Positions 25,181-33,802 of a DNA stretch of 35,397 bases are shown piece after piece; positions within the stretch are counted from its first letter, which is position 1; the number at the start of each line of letters is the position of its first letter. Below the pieces are notes generated by a model. The model was given only the letters and a program-made list of their open reading frames with translations, ran no database searches and had not been told where the DNA came from. Position numbers and translations under genes: made by a program. Origin of the DNA: Clostridia bacterium (GTDB lineage Bacteria > Bacillota > Peptococcia > DRI-13 > SM3-B62); NCBI GenBank assembly GCA_018433675.1, contig JAHDQS010000043.1, positions 1 through 35,397 on the forward strand. The letters run 5' to 3'.

Positions 25181-26217
25181 AGGCAACAGTAGTGGAGATT
25201 AAAGACGGATTTGCTGCATTGCTAAAGGAAGATGGAATTATCGTGAAAGTGCAAAGTGAAAACTTTAAAATTGGAGATGTGGTGAATATGAAAGAAAAGG
25301 CAATACGAAAGAAAGGAAGATTAAGTGCCATAGTGGCAGCGGCGGCAATGTTTGTCATGCTGTTCGGAGGCGGAGTATATGCATATGCGACTCCTTCTTA
25401 CTATGTAAGTCTTGATGTCAATCCGGGAATCCTGATGGAAGTCAATATCTTTGAACGTGTCATTGGGATGGAAGCCGCCAATGAAGATGCAATAGAGGTT
25501 CTAGCCGGATTAGATTTAAAGAATAAAGATATCAAAGACGCTACATCTGTAGCTGTCGAACGTTTAACGGAATTGGGCTATTTTGATGGAGAAGACGGCA
25601 AAATTTTGATTGCCGCTATTTCGAAAAATGAAGACAAGGCCGAACGTTTAGCTGGAAAGATGCAGGGTGCGGCGGAAGAAGAAATTGCGGAAAATGGGGT
25701 AAAAGCTGAAGTGGCGGCTGGAGCCGTTGGCTATGAGATGGTACAGGCGGCTAAAGCTATTGAAGGGATGACACCTGGTAAATACAATATCATCGTGAAC
25801 CTGCTTGGGATCGATCCTGAAGTGGCGGCTGACTATGCAGAGACATCTATAAAAGATTTAATGGCAGAATACACAGCATCAAAGGGCGCAGAAGGCAAAG
25901 GGAGAACTGAAAAAGCGGCTGCGAAAGTGCAAACTCGAGAAGAAAACGGGAAACCAGCTGAAAATGAAGGAGTAAAGGAACGAAATGCTGCAGGTAAAGC
26001 TGAACAAGCCGGAAACCAAGCTGGAAATGCAAAAGTTGATGTACCGGCTTCAGGTAAAAAAGCACTAAATGAGGATGCAATGGAAAACAATGCAAAAGAA
26101 GAAAAACCAGAAACACCTGAAAAACCCAAAACGCCTAAAAAACCAGAAAAGCCAGTAACCCCAGAAAAGCCTGAAAAACCGGAAGTTCCCGTAGGCGGGA
26201 AAGACCATAAAAGCTAA
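25177..26217 (+). CDS. rsgI: Anti-sigma-I factor RsgI
   Basis: A 346-residue single-pass membrane protein. Residues 1-45 form the RsgI N-terminal anti-sigma domain (MKATVVEIKDGFAALLKEDG). One helix follows (about 49-71). Next is the juxtamembrane domain SYYVSLDVNPGILMEVN, where homologues cleave themselves between Asn and Pro (here Asn82-Pro83). A helical part runs to about 240. The last 100 residues are low-complexity, rich in Lys, Glu and Pro (repeats such as KPEKPVTPEKPEKPE), probably spanning the wall. Unlike the clostridial paralogues with carbohydrate-binding or enzymatic ectodomains, no sensor module is recognisable. It overlaps sigI by 4 nt, so the pair forms one operon. Confidence 0.92.
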   Translation: MKATVVEIKDGFAALLKEDGIIVKVQSENFKIGDVVNMKEKAIRKKGRLSAIVAAAAMFVMLFGGGVYAYATPSYYVSLDVNPGILMEVNIFERVIGMEAANEDAIEVLAGLDLKNKDIKDATSVAVERLTELGYFDGEDGKILIAAISKNEDKAERLAGKMQGAAEEEIAENGVKAEVAAGAVGYEMVQAAKAIEGMTPGKYNIIVNLLGIDPEVAADYAETSIKDLMAEYTASKGAEGKGRTEKAAAKVQTREENGKPAENEGVKERNAAGKAEQAGNQAGNAKVDVPASGKKALNEDAMENNAKEEKPETPEKPKTPKKPEKPVTPEKPEKPEVPVGGKDHKS

Positions 26218-26324
26218 TCATTAGAGGCCTTTGACAATGTGCTAGACGGATGGACCAATATTTCTCAAGTAAATCTTGAAAATATGAGAAATATAAGAAA
26301 TCTGTATTGGGATATTTTCCGGAA
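26218..26324 (+). other. Gap between rsgI and the trp promoter
   Basis: About 107 bases with no recognised gene and no clear terminator for sigI-rsgI. The rsgI frame stays open for 36 further codons after its TAA (to the TGA near 26328), reading from SLEAFDNVLDGWTN to NLYWDIFRN. This may be chance or the end of a decayed gene; I do not recognise it. Confidence 0.3.
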
Positions 26325-26353
26325 TTGACAAAAGGGTATGCCGATGCTATTAT
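26325..26353 (+). promoter_or_regulatory. Sigma-A promoter of the trp operon
   Basis: A consensus TTGACA (26325-26330), a 17-nt spacer and TATTAT (26348-26353). Transcription would start near 26360, just before Stem I of the T-box leader. Confidence 0.75.
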
Positions 26354-26374
26354 ACCTATAACGATATAGCAAAC

Positions 26375-26658
26375 CTGTGAGCAAGAGTAGTAGAAACGGT
26401 TATTTGTATGCAGAGAGCCGCCGATTGGTGAGAATGCGGCTGCGAAATCCGTTTTGAATGGACTTGTGAGGGAAGCCCGAAATTTTTGTTGGCAAGAAAG
26501 TTGGCAAGAAAAAGTAGGCGCTTACGGAAGCCCTATCCGTTATCAAGTGGGTGTATATGCTGGTATACAAAAAGAGCGGGCGATTCGTCGCCAATTTGGG
26601 TGGTACCGCAGAGGTCAAAAAGCCTTTGTCCCTTCAGGAGGGATGAGGCTTTTTTTTT
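26375..26658 (+). promoter_or_regulatory. Tryptophan T-box leader
   Basis: The conserved T-box core TTGGGTGGTACCGCA is at 26596-26610. Stem I pairs CAAG (26382-26385) with CTTG (26463-26466) and, above the specifier loop, AAACGG (26394-26399) with CCGTTT (26449-26454). The loop has the AGTA on one side and GAA-TGG-A on the other, giving the specifier codon UGG (26459-26461), that is Trp. The terminator is AGCCTTTGTCCC (26621-26632) with GGGATGAGGCT (26640-26650) and eight T. Uncharged tRNA-Trp should stabilise the antiterminator and switch on the trp genes downstream. Confidence 0.93.
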
Positions 26659-26739
26659 ATACTTTTAGCAAGTATGAAACAGCAAGTATGGCAATGCCGA
26701 AGGATGAACCGTCAAAATAAGCAAGGGAGAGTGAGAAAC

Positions 26740-27924
26740 ATGTCAAAAGGGAGATTTGGGATTTACGGGGGACAATATATTCCCGAGACGCTGATGAATG
26801 CGGTGACTGAGCTTGAAGAGGCATATCATAGATTTAAGGACGATCGGGAGTTTAAGGCAGAGCTGAGTGAATTGCAGCAAAACTACGGCGGACGTCCCTC
26901 ACTTTTGTACTATGCCGAAAAAATGACAAAAGACCTGGACGGGGCCAAGATTTATTTAAAACGTGAGGATTTGAACCATACGGGTTCCCACAAGATCAAC
27001 AATGTCTTGGGTCAGGTGCTGCTTGCCAAGAGAATGGGTAAGACCCGTGTTATTGCCGAGACAGGTGCGGGACAGCACGGAGTGGCGACGGCCACCGCCG
27101 CCGCCCTGATGGGGATGGAATGCGAAATATACATGGGTAAGGAAGATACAGACCGTCAGGCGCTGAATGTTTATCGGATGGAGCTTTTGGGGGCGAAGGT
27201 CCATACGGTCACAAGCGGGACCCAAACGCTGAAGGATGCGGTGAATGAAACCATGCGGGAATGGACGAGGCGGGTCAGGGATACCCATTATGTGCTCGGT
27301 TCTATCATGGGTCCCCATCCCTTTCCCACCATGGTCCGTGATTTTCAGAGTATTATCGGTCGTGAAGCCAAACAGCAAATATTAGAGCAAGAGGGCAGGC
27401 TTCCGGATGCCTTGGTGGCTTGTGTGGGAGGAGGAAGTAACGCCATGGGGCTCTTTTACGAGTTTATTGAGGATCAAAGCGTACGCCTTATCGGTTGCGA
27501 AGCCGGCGGCCAGGGAATAGATACCGATAAGAATGCCGCAACGATGGCAACAGGAACAGTAGGTATTTTCCATGGCATGAAATCATATTTTTGTCAGGAT
27601 AGGTATGGTCAGATCGCCCCGGTCTACTCCATTTCCGCAGGGCTTGATTACCCCGGGATCGGACCGGAACATGCCAATTTGAATGATTTGGGCAGAGCGG
27701 AGTATGTAGCCGTTACCGACGACGAAGCGGTAGAGGCCTTTGAGTACCTTTCACGGTTAGAGGGCATCATCCCGGCTATCGAAAGCGCCCATGCTGTTGC
27801 CTATGTAAAAAAGCTTGCGCCTTCGATGGCAAAAGAGCAGATCATCATCGTTAACCTTTCCGGCAGAGGCGACAAGGATGTTGCCGCCATCGCACGTTAC
27901 AGGGGGGTAGAAATATATGAATAA
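26740..27924 (+). CDS. trpB: Tryptophan synthase beta chain
   Basis: A 394-residue PLP enzyme that joins indole and serine to give tryptophan. The PLP lysine is Lys85 in HTGSHKINN; the glycine-rich phosphate-binding loop is [10 protein letters not shown]; the catalytic Glu lies in [18 protein letters not shown]. This is the standard TrpB1 type that pairs with TrpA. An in-frame start 22 codons upstream is open, but this ATG has AGGGAGAG at proper spacing and gives the family N terminus ([19 protein letters not shown]). It is first in the T-box-controlled operon and overlaps trpA by 8 nt. Confidence 0.96.
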   Translation: MSKGRFGIYGGQYIPETLMNAVTELEEAYHRFKDDREFKAELSELQQNYGGRPSLLYYAEKMTKDLDGAKIYLKREDLNHTGSHKINNVLGQVLLAKRMGKTRVIAETGAGQHGVATATAAALMGMECEIYMGKEDTDRQALNVYRMELLGAKVHTVTSGTQTLKDAVNETMREWTRRVRDTHYVLGSIMGPHPFPTMVRDFQSIIGREAKQQILEQEGRLPDALVACVGGGSNAMGLFYEFIEDQSVRLIGCEAGGQGIDTDKNAATMATGTVGIFHGMKSYFCQDRYGQIAPVYSISAGLDYPGIGPEHANLNDLGRAEYVAVTDDEAVEAFEYLSRLEGIIPAIESAHAVAYVKKLAPSMAKEQIIIVNLSGRGDKDVAAIARYRGVEIYE

Positions 27925-28690
27925 GATCAAACAGACATTTGCCGAGGGGAAGGCCTTTGTCCCCTTTATAACCGCAGGAGATCCTTCGTTAGAAATAACT
28001 GAGCAGTTGGTGCTGCAAATGGCAGAGGCGGGAGCGGACCTGATCGAGCTGGGTATCCCGTTTTCCGATCCGGTGGCTGAAGGGACGGTGATACAGGCGG
28101 CCGATGCAAGGGCCCTGGCAGCCGGTACAACGACCGATAAAATATTTGCCACAATCCAGCGTGTCCGCAGAGTAAGCCAAGTCCCCCTTGCCTTGATGAC
28201 CTACATGAATCCGATCTTTACTTACGGTATCGAGAAGTTCATGGTCAATTCCCGTGAAGCCGGAATCGATGCGGTTATCGTCCCGGATGTGCCGTTCGAA
28301 GAAAAAGAAGAGCTCTTGCCCTTCTGCACAAAATACGGCATCGAATTGATCTCCATGATTACACCTACCTCAAAGCAGCGTATTAAAATAATTGCCGCAG
28401 AGGCACAGGGTTTTGTCTATTGTGTATCTTCTTTAGGCGTGACCGGGGTGCGGCAGGAGATCGGGAACAATGTCAGGGAGATGATCAGGCTTGTAAAGGA
28501 GGTCAAGGATATTCCCTGCGCGGTTGGTTTTGGTATCAATACTCCTGAGCAGGCAGCCGAGATGGCGGAATTTGCCGACGGTGTAATTGTGGGGAGTGCC
28601 GTCGTAAGAATCGTGGAACAATATGGAGCAGACTGCCTGCCCCATGTTGTGGAATACGTACGTAAAATGAAAGAAGCGGTTAGAAGATAA
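27917..28690 (+). CDS. trpA: Tryptophan synthase alpha chain
   Basis: A 257-residue TIM barrel that cleaves indole-3-glycerol phosphate and channels indole to TrpB. The catalytic Glu44 (Escherichia coli Glu49) is in [12 protein letters not shown]. The place of E. coli Asp60 is Glu55 (PVAEGT), a conservative change seen in some other Firmicutes as far as I recall. The phosphate-binding segments [13 protein letters not shown] and VGSAVV are intact. Its ATG lies inside the last codons of trpB, indicating coupled translation, which suits the 1:1 complex. Confidence 0.95.
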   Translation: MNKIKQTFAEGKAFVPFITAGDPSLEITEQLVLQMAEAGADLIELGIPFSDPVAEGTVIQAADARALAAGTTTDKIFATIQRVRRVSQVPLALMTYMNPIFTYGIEKFMVNSREAGIDAVIVPDVPFEEKEELLPFCTKYGIELISMITPTSKQRIKIIAAEAQGFVYCVSSLGVTGVRQEIGNNVREMIRLVKEVKDIPCAVGFGINTPEQAAEMAEFADGVIVGSAVVRIVEQYGADCLPHVVEYVRKMKEAVRR

Positions 28691-28732
28691 AAAACCTATG
28701 TATGGCATATACAAAGGCGAAGGAGGGAAAAA

Positions 28733-29764
28733 ATGATTAAAAATATTCTACAGAAATTAACTGCCAAAGTAGATTTATCCGCGGAGGAGATACACAGCTT
28801 AATTGTCGAAATAAAAAATGATGAGTTAAGCGAGGTGCAGATTGCCGGTTTCCAGGTAGCCCTTTTGATGAAAGGTCCGACACTTACGGAGATTGCCGCT
28901 ATTGCTCAGGCCATGCGGGATAACTGCATCAAGATTTCCCCACAGGTGGATGAGGAGATCATGGATACCTGCGGTACCGGTGGAGGGCTGAGTACCTTTA
29001 ATATCTCTACTTCGGTGGCCTTTGTGGCGGCGGCAGCCGGTATTCCGGTAGCAAAACACGGCAGCCGTTCCATATCCAGCCTTTCCGGCAGTGCCGATGT
29101 TCTGGAAGCCCTTGATGTGGAGATCAACCAGAGCCCACGGAGTGTGGAAAAATTGATCGAGGAGATAGGGATAGCCTTTCTTTATGCGCCCCTGTTCCAT
29201 CCGGTGATGGGCAAGGTACTGCCGCCGGAAAAAGATCTCGGTATCAAGACAATCTTTTACACGGTGATTGGACCTTTAATCAACCCTTCCAGGGCTACCA
29301 GACATGTTTTAGGTGTTTACAAGCCGGAACTGGTGGATACGGTTTCCCAAGTCGCTCTGTCCTTGGGCTATGAAAGGGCACTGTTTGTTCATGGACAGGA
29401 CGGTTTGGATGAGATATCTTTGATAGGCAAGACCAGGATTAATGAGTTGAACAAGGGGAGTATTACCAGTTATGAGATTGTCCCTGAGGATTTCGGCCTT
29501 TCCCGTTGCAGACTTGCAGAGATCGCCACCGGAACGCCGGAGGAGAATGCCATGATGATTAGGGACGTTTTTTCCGGTAAAGACCAAGGACCGCGGCGCC
29601 AAGCCGTTATTTTGAATTCTGCCGGTGCTTTGCTGATAGGCAATAAAGCCGGTTCTTTCTCGGAAGGCATAGAGTACGCCAAAGAAATCATTGACAGCAA
29701 AGCGGCAGAAAACAAATTAAATCAGCTCATTGAAGCTTCACATGATTTTAAACAGGTGAGTTAG
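28733..29764 (+). CDS. trpD: Anthranilate phosphoribosyltransferase
   Basis: A 343-residue enzyme that attaches phosphoribose from PRPP to anthranilate. An N-terminal helical domain (1-70) precedes the PRPP site DTCGTGGGLSTFNIST (about 78-93), then AKHGSRSISSLSGSADVLEAL and IGPLINPSRATRHVLGVY. The glycine-rich loop reads GTGGGLSTFN where most bacterial enzymes read GTGGDG..TFN, so it lacks one residue, the Asp. HGNR is HGSR. AAGGAGGG precedes the ATG, 42 nt after trpA. Overall identity with TrpD is clear; the altered loop suggests a divergent subgroup. Confidence 0.92.
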   Translation: MIKNILQKLTAKVDLSAEEIHSLIVEIKNDELSEVQIAGFQVALLMKGPTLTEIAAIAQAMRDNCIKISPQVDEEIMDTCGTGGGLSTFNISTSVAFVAAAAGIPVAKHGSRSISSLSGSADVLEALDVEINQSPRSVEKLIEEIGIAFLYAPLFHPVMGKVLPPEKDLGIKTIFYTVIGPLINPSRATRHVLGVYKPELVDTVSQVALSLGYERALFVHGQDGLDEISLIGKTRINELNKGSITSYEIVPEDFGLSRCRLAEIATGTPEENAMMIRDVFSGKDQGPRRQAVILNSAGALLIGNKAGSFSEGIEYAKEIIDSKAAENKLNQLIEASHDFKQVS

Positions 29765-29765
29765 G

Positions 29766-30512
29766 ATGGAAACGAGCCGAGAAAAAGTGAAAGCAAGTCC
29801 CCCAGTGTGTACCGGGTGTACGGCAGTGCTGTGGGAGCAGTATTATCAAGGCATGATACCCGTTATTCCCGATATCAAGTGCAAGTCTCCGCAGGAAGGG
29901 GATTTGTTAAAAGGAAGAGACCCTGTTGCGTTGGCCAAGGATTTAAGCGCAGCCGGTGCGCCGCTTATTTCTGTCGTGACCGAAAAAGAACATTTCGGAG
30001 GTTCGCCGCAATTGCTGCAAAGTATTGCCCGGGCTGTTTCACTGCCCATTCTTCGTAAGGATTTTATCACTACGCGGGAACAGCTTCTCGAGAGCGCAGA
30101 CCTCGGAGCCGGAGGGGTGCTGTTGATTGTTTCGATGTTGGAGAAAAAGCAGCTCTTTAAGCTGGTAGAAGAAACCTTGGCCTTGGGCATGGAGCCGTTG
30201 TTAGAGACCCATGATGAAGATGAAATCAAGATTGCCAATGAACTTGCCCCGACATTTGTGGGTATTAACAATCGCAAGATAGCTGACTGGGAAATGGATG
30301 AAGGAACCGTCAGCACTACGGAAAAACTGGCAAAGTTGGTAAGCTCAGAGGCTTTTGTGCTGAGCGAAAGTTCATTTTCTTCACCTGCAGAAGTGTTGCG
30401 TGCTAAAGCGGCTGGGGCTCACGGAGTGCTGATAGGAACCGCTATTCTGCAAGCCGAGGGGCCGGTACGAAAATACCGTGAGCTTTGTGGTTCCAGGGGG
30501 TTGAAGTCATGA
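29766..30512 (+). CDS. trpC: Indole-3-glycerol phosphate synthase (divergent type)
   Basis: A 248-residue TIM-barrel enzyme closing the indole ring. It has IPVIPDIKCKSPQEGDLL where bacterial TrpC usually has AEIKRASPSKG: the active-site Glu becomes Asp36, followed by Lys38. Other catalytic elements are intact: Lys in LPILRKDFI, Glu in LLETHDEDEI, Asn in VGINNRK, and LSES near residue 201. The N-terminal helix also differs (two Cys in VCTGC). The sequence resembles the form I associate with methanogenic archaea, from memory only. It starts 1 nt after the trpD stop and overlaps trpF by 4 nt. Confidence 0.88.
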   Translation: METSREKVKASPPVCTGCTAVLWEQYYQGMIPVIPDIKCKSPQEGDLLKGRDPVALAKDLSAAGAPLISVVTEKEHFGGSPQLLQSIARAVSLPILRKDFITTREQLLESADLGAGGVLLIVSMLEKKQLFKLVEETLALGMEPLLETHDEDEIKIANELAPTFVGINNRKIADWEMDEGTVSTTEKLAKLVSSEAFVLSESSFSSPAEVLRAKAAGAHGVLIGTAILQAEGPVRKYRELCGSRGLKS

Positions 30513-31186
30513 CGCGGGTTAAGATTTGTGGGCTAATGAATCAAAGGGACGTCAATTTGTGCGTACAGGCAGGGGTAGATATGGTAGGCTTTGTGGTCGA
30601 TTATCCTGCCAGCGTGCCATGGAACATATCAAAGAAAGCAGCAAAGGGATTTGTCAGCCGTGTTCCGCCTTTTGTAAGCACTTGCGTAGTCACGGGAGGG
30701 CCGCCTGAAGTAGTTATCGAGCTAATAAAATATGTAGCGCCGGATGTCGTACAGCTCCATTATAAAGAAACATTGCGGGAAATAACGGAAATAGCGAGTG
30801 ACTTGAAAGAAAAGGGAATAAAAACGATCAAGGCCTTACGTTTAAATCAAGAAGGAAAATGCGATTTTGAAATTGCCGACCCTGCCGAGGCAGCAAGAGA
30901 ACTGGCCCACACAGGAATATCGGCCGTGCTTGTTGATTCCTATACTGAGGTTAGGCCGGGCGGAACGGGGATGACGGTCGATTTGGGAGCTTTTCGTGCC
31001 ATACAAAAGAATAGCCCCCTGCCGGTAATCCTGGCGGGGGGACTTAATCCAGAAAATATTTCTTCCATACTTAAACAAGTACATTCTTATGGGGTGGACG
31101 TCCTGACCGGCGTTGAACAAAAACCGGGGTACAAAGATGAAGAGAAAGTCAGGTTGTTTACGCAGAATGTGCGGCAGGTGGATTGA
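30509..31186 (+). CDS. trpF: Phosphoribosylanthranilate isomerase (divergent type)
   Basis: A 225-residue TIM barrel performing the Amadori rearrangement before TrpC. The general base Cys7 is in VKICGLMN and the general acid Asp143 in VLVDSYTEVRPGGTG; the phosphate loop LAGGLNPENI is intact. Instead of the usual GFVFAPKSPRYV it reads GFVVDYPASVPWNIS, and VQLHG is VQLHY, so like TrpC it is an unusual subtype. The start was moved to this ATG, which overlaps the trpC stop (ATGA) and follows AGGGGG; a longer open frame from 30485 would add eight residues. It is the last gene of the operon; no clear terminator is seen before the convergent gene 24 nt away. Confidence 0.9.
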   Translation: MTRVKICGLMNQRDVNLCVQAGVDMVGFVVDYPASVPWNISKKAAKGFVSRVPPFVSTCVVTGGPPEVVIELIKYVAPDVVQLHYKETLREITEIASDLKEKGIKTIKALRLNQEGKCDFEIADPAEAARELAHTGISAVLVDSYTEVRPGGTGMTVDLGAFRAIQKNSPLPVILAGGLNPENISSILKQVHSYGVDVLTGVEQKPGYKDEEKVRLFTQNVRQVD

Positions 31187-31210
31187 GAGGCCTCCTAAAT
31201 TTTGCGGCTT

Positions 31211-32233
31211 TCATAAATCAGTACTTTCTTGCTGCATCAGACCATTGTATTGCTGACGGCCGCCGCCATGTCCGCCGTTAGCAATACCGGGTTTTCTGTC
31301 CTGAGCGGTGGACCAAATTCCCAGGGCTTTGGACGTGGCAATACCACCAAAAATAATGGTAAAGATCAGTACTGCCATTATCGACATTTTGATAGCAAGA
31401 GGTTTTCCGAATTTATCGCTCGTTTGCATTTTCAGACTATCCGATATCGGGCATTGCAACTCCGAGGTGCATTCAAAACAACTAATACACTGCAGAGAGG
31501 TAACCTTATCTGTCTTGCAAATATCTATATTCATCGGACAGGCTTGATCACATTTGTGACAAGAGATACAGGTTTTGGGATTTCTTCTGATCTTGAAGAT
31601 ACGGAACTTATTAAAGATCCCCAGTATGGCCCCATAGGGACAAGCATATTTGCACCAAGGCCTTTCAATAAATAAAGAACCAAACAAAGTCAAGGCGAGA
31701 ACGAGTAAAGCCGTTGGGGCAACTTCTCCCGTCCAGAATTGGAAAAGCGCATGATACGGGTCTATATTGGAAAAAAGGAGTTGCCCGGAGCGGGCGGTCA
31801 CGTATAAGACTAAGAAGAGCAAGACATATCTGAAATAGCGAAGAATACGGTCCGGCATTTTCGGGATAAAGTTGTTATACCTTTTCTTGAAAATTCGACG
31901 GCCGATTTTGCCGGTCCATTCTTGAAGGGAGCCGAGGGGACAGACCCAACCGCAAAAGACCGGGCCGAAGAGAAGGGCCAGTAAAAAGATCAAACCCATG
32001 ATGACAAGGGACGATACATGAATCTTGTGAATCAGAGTGCCAAAACTGAACAAACTATACAGCGTAACGACACCGCCGAAGGGGCATAGTGCGTGTAAGG
32101 AACCCTCCGATAAGAAAGGGATTCCCGTGCTGCCTGCCTCGATTAGGGTTTTATTGATAGCAATCAAGCCAATCAGCAGGAAAAAGAAGACCTGGACTAT
32201 TCTGCGAATAGTTCTTTTTTTATTATGTAGCAT
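31211..32233 (-). CDS. Polyferredoxin-type membrane protein (NapH/NosR-like 4Fe-4S protein)
   Basis: A 340-residue membrane protein with about five helices. It has two CxxxCP motifs near membrane ends (FCGWVCPLGS, WCKYACPYGA) and a soluble ferredoxin-like module with two Cys clusters (CISCHKCDQACP and CISCFECTSELQCP), so about two 4Fe-4S clusters plus the membrane motifs. Relatives pass electrons from quinols or flavins across the membrane. The C terminus has a Gly-rich tail (NGGHGGGRQQ). The chosen start has GGAGGA seven bases upstream; a longer frame begins five codons earlier without one. It lies downstream of a two-component system on the same strand. The partner oxidoreductase is not in the window. 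Confidence 0.86.
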   Translation of the reverse strand: MLHNKKRTIRRIVQVFFFLLIGLIAINKTLIEAGSTGIPFLSEGSLHALCPFGGVVTLYSLFSFGTLIHKIHVSSLVIMGLIFLLALLFGPVFCGWVCPLGSLQEWTGKIGRRIFKKRYNNFIPKMPDRILRYFRYVLLFLVLYVTARSGQLLFSNIDPYHALFQFWTGEVAPTALLVLALTLFGSLFIERPWCKYACPYGAILGIFNKFRIFKIRRNPKTCISCHKCDQACPMNIDICKTDKVTSLQCISCFECTSELQCPISDSLKMQTSDKFGKPLAIKMSIMAVLIFTIIFGGIATSKALGIWSTAQDRKPGIANGGHGGGRQQYNGLMQQESTDL

Positions 32234-32324
32234 GTTATACTCCTCCACATCTTTTGGTATTTATATCAAAGTCACTTATTCAATGTATGCTCGACTATGG
32301 CCTGTAAAAACAATATATACATAA

Positions 32325-32344
32325 AATGTGGCGAAAGTGTGGCG
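32325..32344 (-). promoter_or_regulatory. 11-bp-spaced direct repeats upstream of the polyferredoxin gene
   Basis: On the minus strand CGCCACACTTT is followed directly by CGCCACATTTT, two copies of CGCCACA with an 11-bp period, about 90 nt before the start codon. OmpR-type regulators bind such phased direct repeats. The neighbouring response regulator is the obvious candidate, but no binding is shown. Confidence 0.4.
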
Positions 32345-32368
32345 CTGACGGAAAATATTTATGTCAAA

Positions 32369-33802
32369 TTAGAACTCAAAACGGAATTCGGTACCTTCGT
32401 TTTCTTGGCTGTCGACAGAAACCTTGATGTGGTGTCTGTCGGCGATCTGTTTGGCGATGGCAAGCCCCAGTCCTGTCCCGCTTTTATTGTCGCCGGATTT
32501 TACCTTGTAAAAGCGGTCGAAAATGTAGGGCAGGTCTTGAGCGGGAATGCCTATCCCCTCATCACTGATTGATAGCTTTTTATCTTTCAATATCACGGTG
32601 ACGGTTCCTCCTCGAGGAGAAAACTTGATGGCATTGTCGAGGATGACGAGCAGCATTTGGCGCAGACGTCCGTAATCGCCAAACACTTGGTAAACCTGGG
32701 CATTCTGCTCCTGTTCTATTGTCACCTGCTTGGTTTGTGCTAAATGCTGCGCACTGCGGATGACATCATTTAGAACATCGCAGAGATTGATCTGCTGCAT
32801 GTCTATTTGGAAATCGGTGTTTTGCAGGCGGGAAAGGTCGAGGAGATCATTCACCAGTCTCTGCAAATAGATGCTTTCGTTCAGCATTTGCTGAAGGTAG
32901 CTTTTTACCTGTTGTGGCTCGGTCACGACATCGTCGCAAAGGGCCTCCAAGGAACCCCGGATAACCGTAACGGGAGTCCTGAGTTCATGAGAGATGTTGG
33001 CCACGAAGTCCCGACGCAGCTTAAGGAGCTTCTCGCTCTCGCGGCTGGCCTTCTCGAGCCGTTCACTCAAGACATCCAGTACTGCGGCCAGTTCGCCGAT
33101 CTCATCCTTTTGCCGGACCCCGGTTTTGGCGTTATAGTTGCCTTCGGCCAGGCATAGCGCAGTATTTTTCATTTTCTTCAAGGGTTTGGTGAAGGCCAGG
33201 GCCAGCACCACGGATAAGAGGATGGATAAGACAAGGGCGACGAGAACACTGATAATCAGCGTTTCAAATCCCTGTGCAACAGCCTCGTTCATACCCTCTA
33301 CCGGGGAATGGAGCAAAAGCGCACCGGCTATTCCCCTTTCCGACATGATCGGTGTTCCCACCGTCAAGGTTGGGGTATGCATTAGCTCGCTGAAGCCTTC
33401 GCTAAAGGTGGTCTTGCCCTGAAAAACCGCCTTTACGACTTTTTCGGCGTCCTGAGGAAGGTCGGCATAGATATATTTTTGATCTACCATATGTCCGCCG
33501 GTGATAAGCTCAAGGTTTTCATCCACGATCCAAACGTCAGTCATGGCGATCTCGTCCAAAAGCCGGAGATATACGCCGTAACCGCCCTGCCTTCCTCCTG
33601 TTAAACCGGCACCGGGTCCACCGCTGGTGTATTCCGAGAGTGTAGTGGCTATGGTGACGGCACGCTTTTCCAAATCGGCTTTGTACAGTTGTATGGTGTG
33701 GTTTTTAAAAAGGGAGATAAAAACGCTGCCGATGATGATGGAAAACAAAAGCAGCGCCGCCGAAAAATATAAGGTGAGTTTAAACGCAATCTTATTTTTC
33801 AT
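32369..33802 (-). CDS. Sensor histidine kinase
   Basis: A 477-residue membrane kinase. The first helix is at about 10-32, an extracellular sensor (33-180, single-Cache/PAS-like in size, with a Gly-rich stretch SGGPGAGLTGGRQGG) follows, then a second helix (182-205), HAMP (205-258), HisKA with His272 in FVANISHELRTPVTV, and HATPase with N box LDNAIKFSP, G1 DEGIGIP and G2 GTGLGLAIAK. It should phosphorylate the response regulator whose gene overlaps its own by 4 nt. The signal is not evident. Nothing ties it to phosphate control: the pst operon is 11 kb away and the enzyme has no cytoplasmic PAS domain as PhoR does. Confidence 0.92.
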   Translation of the reverse strand: MKNKIAFKLTLYFSAALLLFSIIIGSVFISLFKNHTIQLYKADLEKRAVTIATTLSEYTSGGPGAGLTGGRQGGYGVYLRLLDEIAMTDVWIVDENLELITGGHMVDQKYIYADLPQDAEKVVKAVFQGKTTFSEGFSELMHTPTLTVGTPIMSERGIAGALLLHSPVEGMNEAVAQGFETLIISVLVALVLSILLSVVLALAFTKPLKKMKNTALCLAEGNYNAKTGVRQKDEIGELAAVLDVLSERLEKASRESEKLLKLRRDFVANISHELRTPVTVIRGSLEALCDDVVTEPQQVKSYLQQMLNESIYLQRLVNDLLDLSRLQNTDFQIDMQQINLCDVLNDVIRSAQHLAQTKQVTIEQEQNAQVYQVFGDYGRLRQMLLVILDNAIKFSPRGGTVTVILKDKKLSISDEGIGIPAQDLPYIFDRFYKVKSGDNKSGTGLGLAIAKQIADRHHIKVSVDSQENEGTEFRFEF

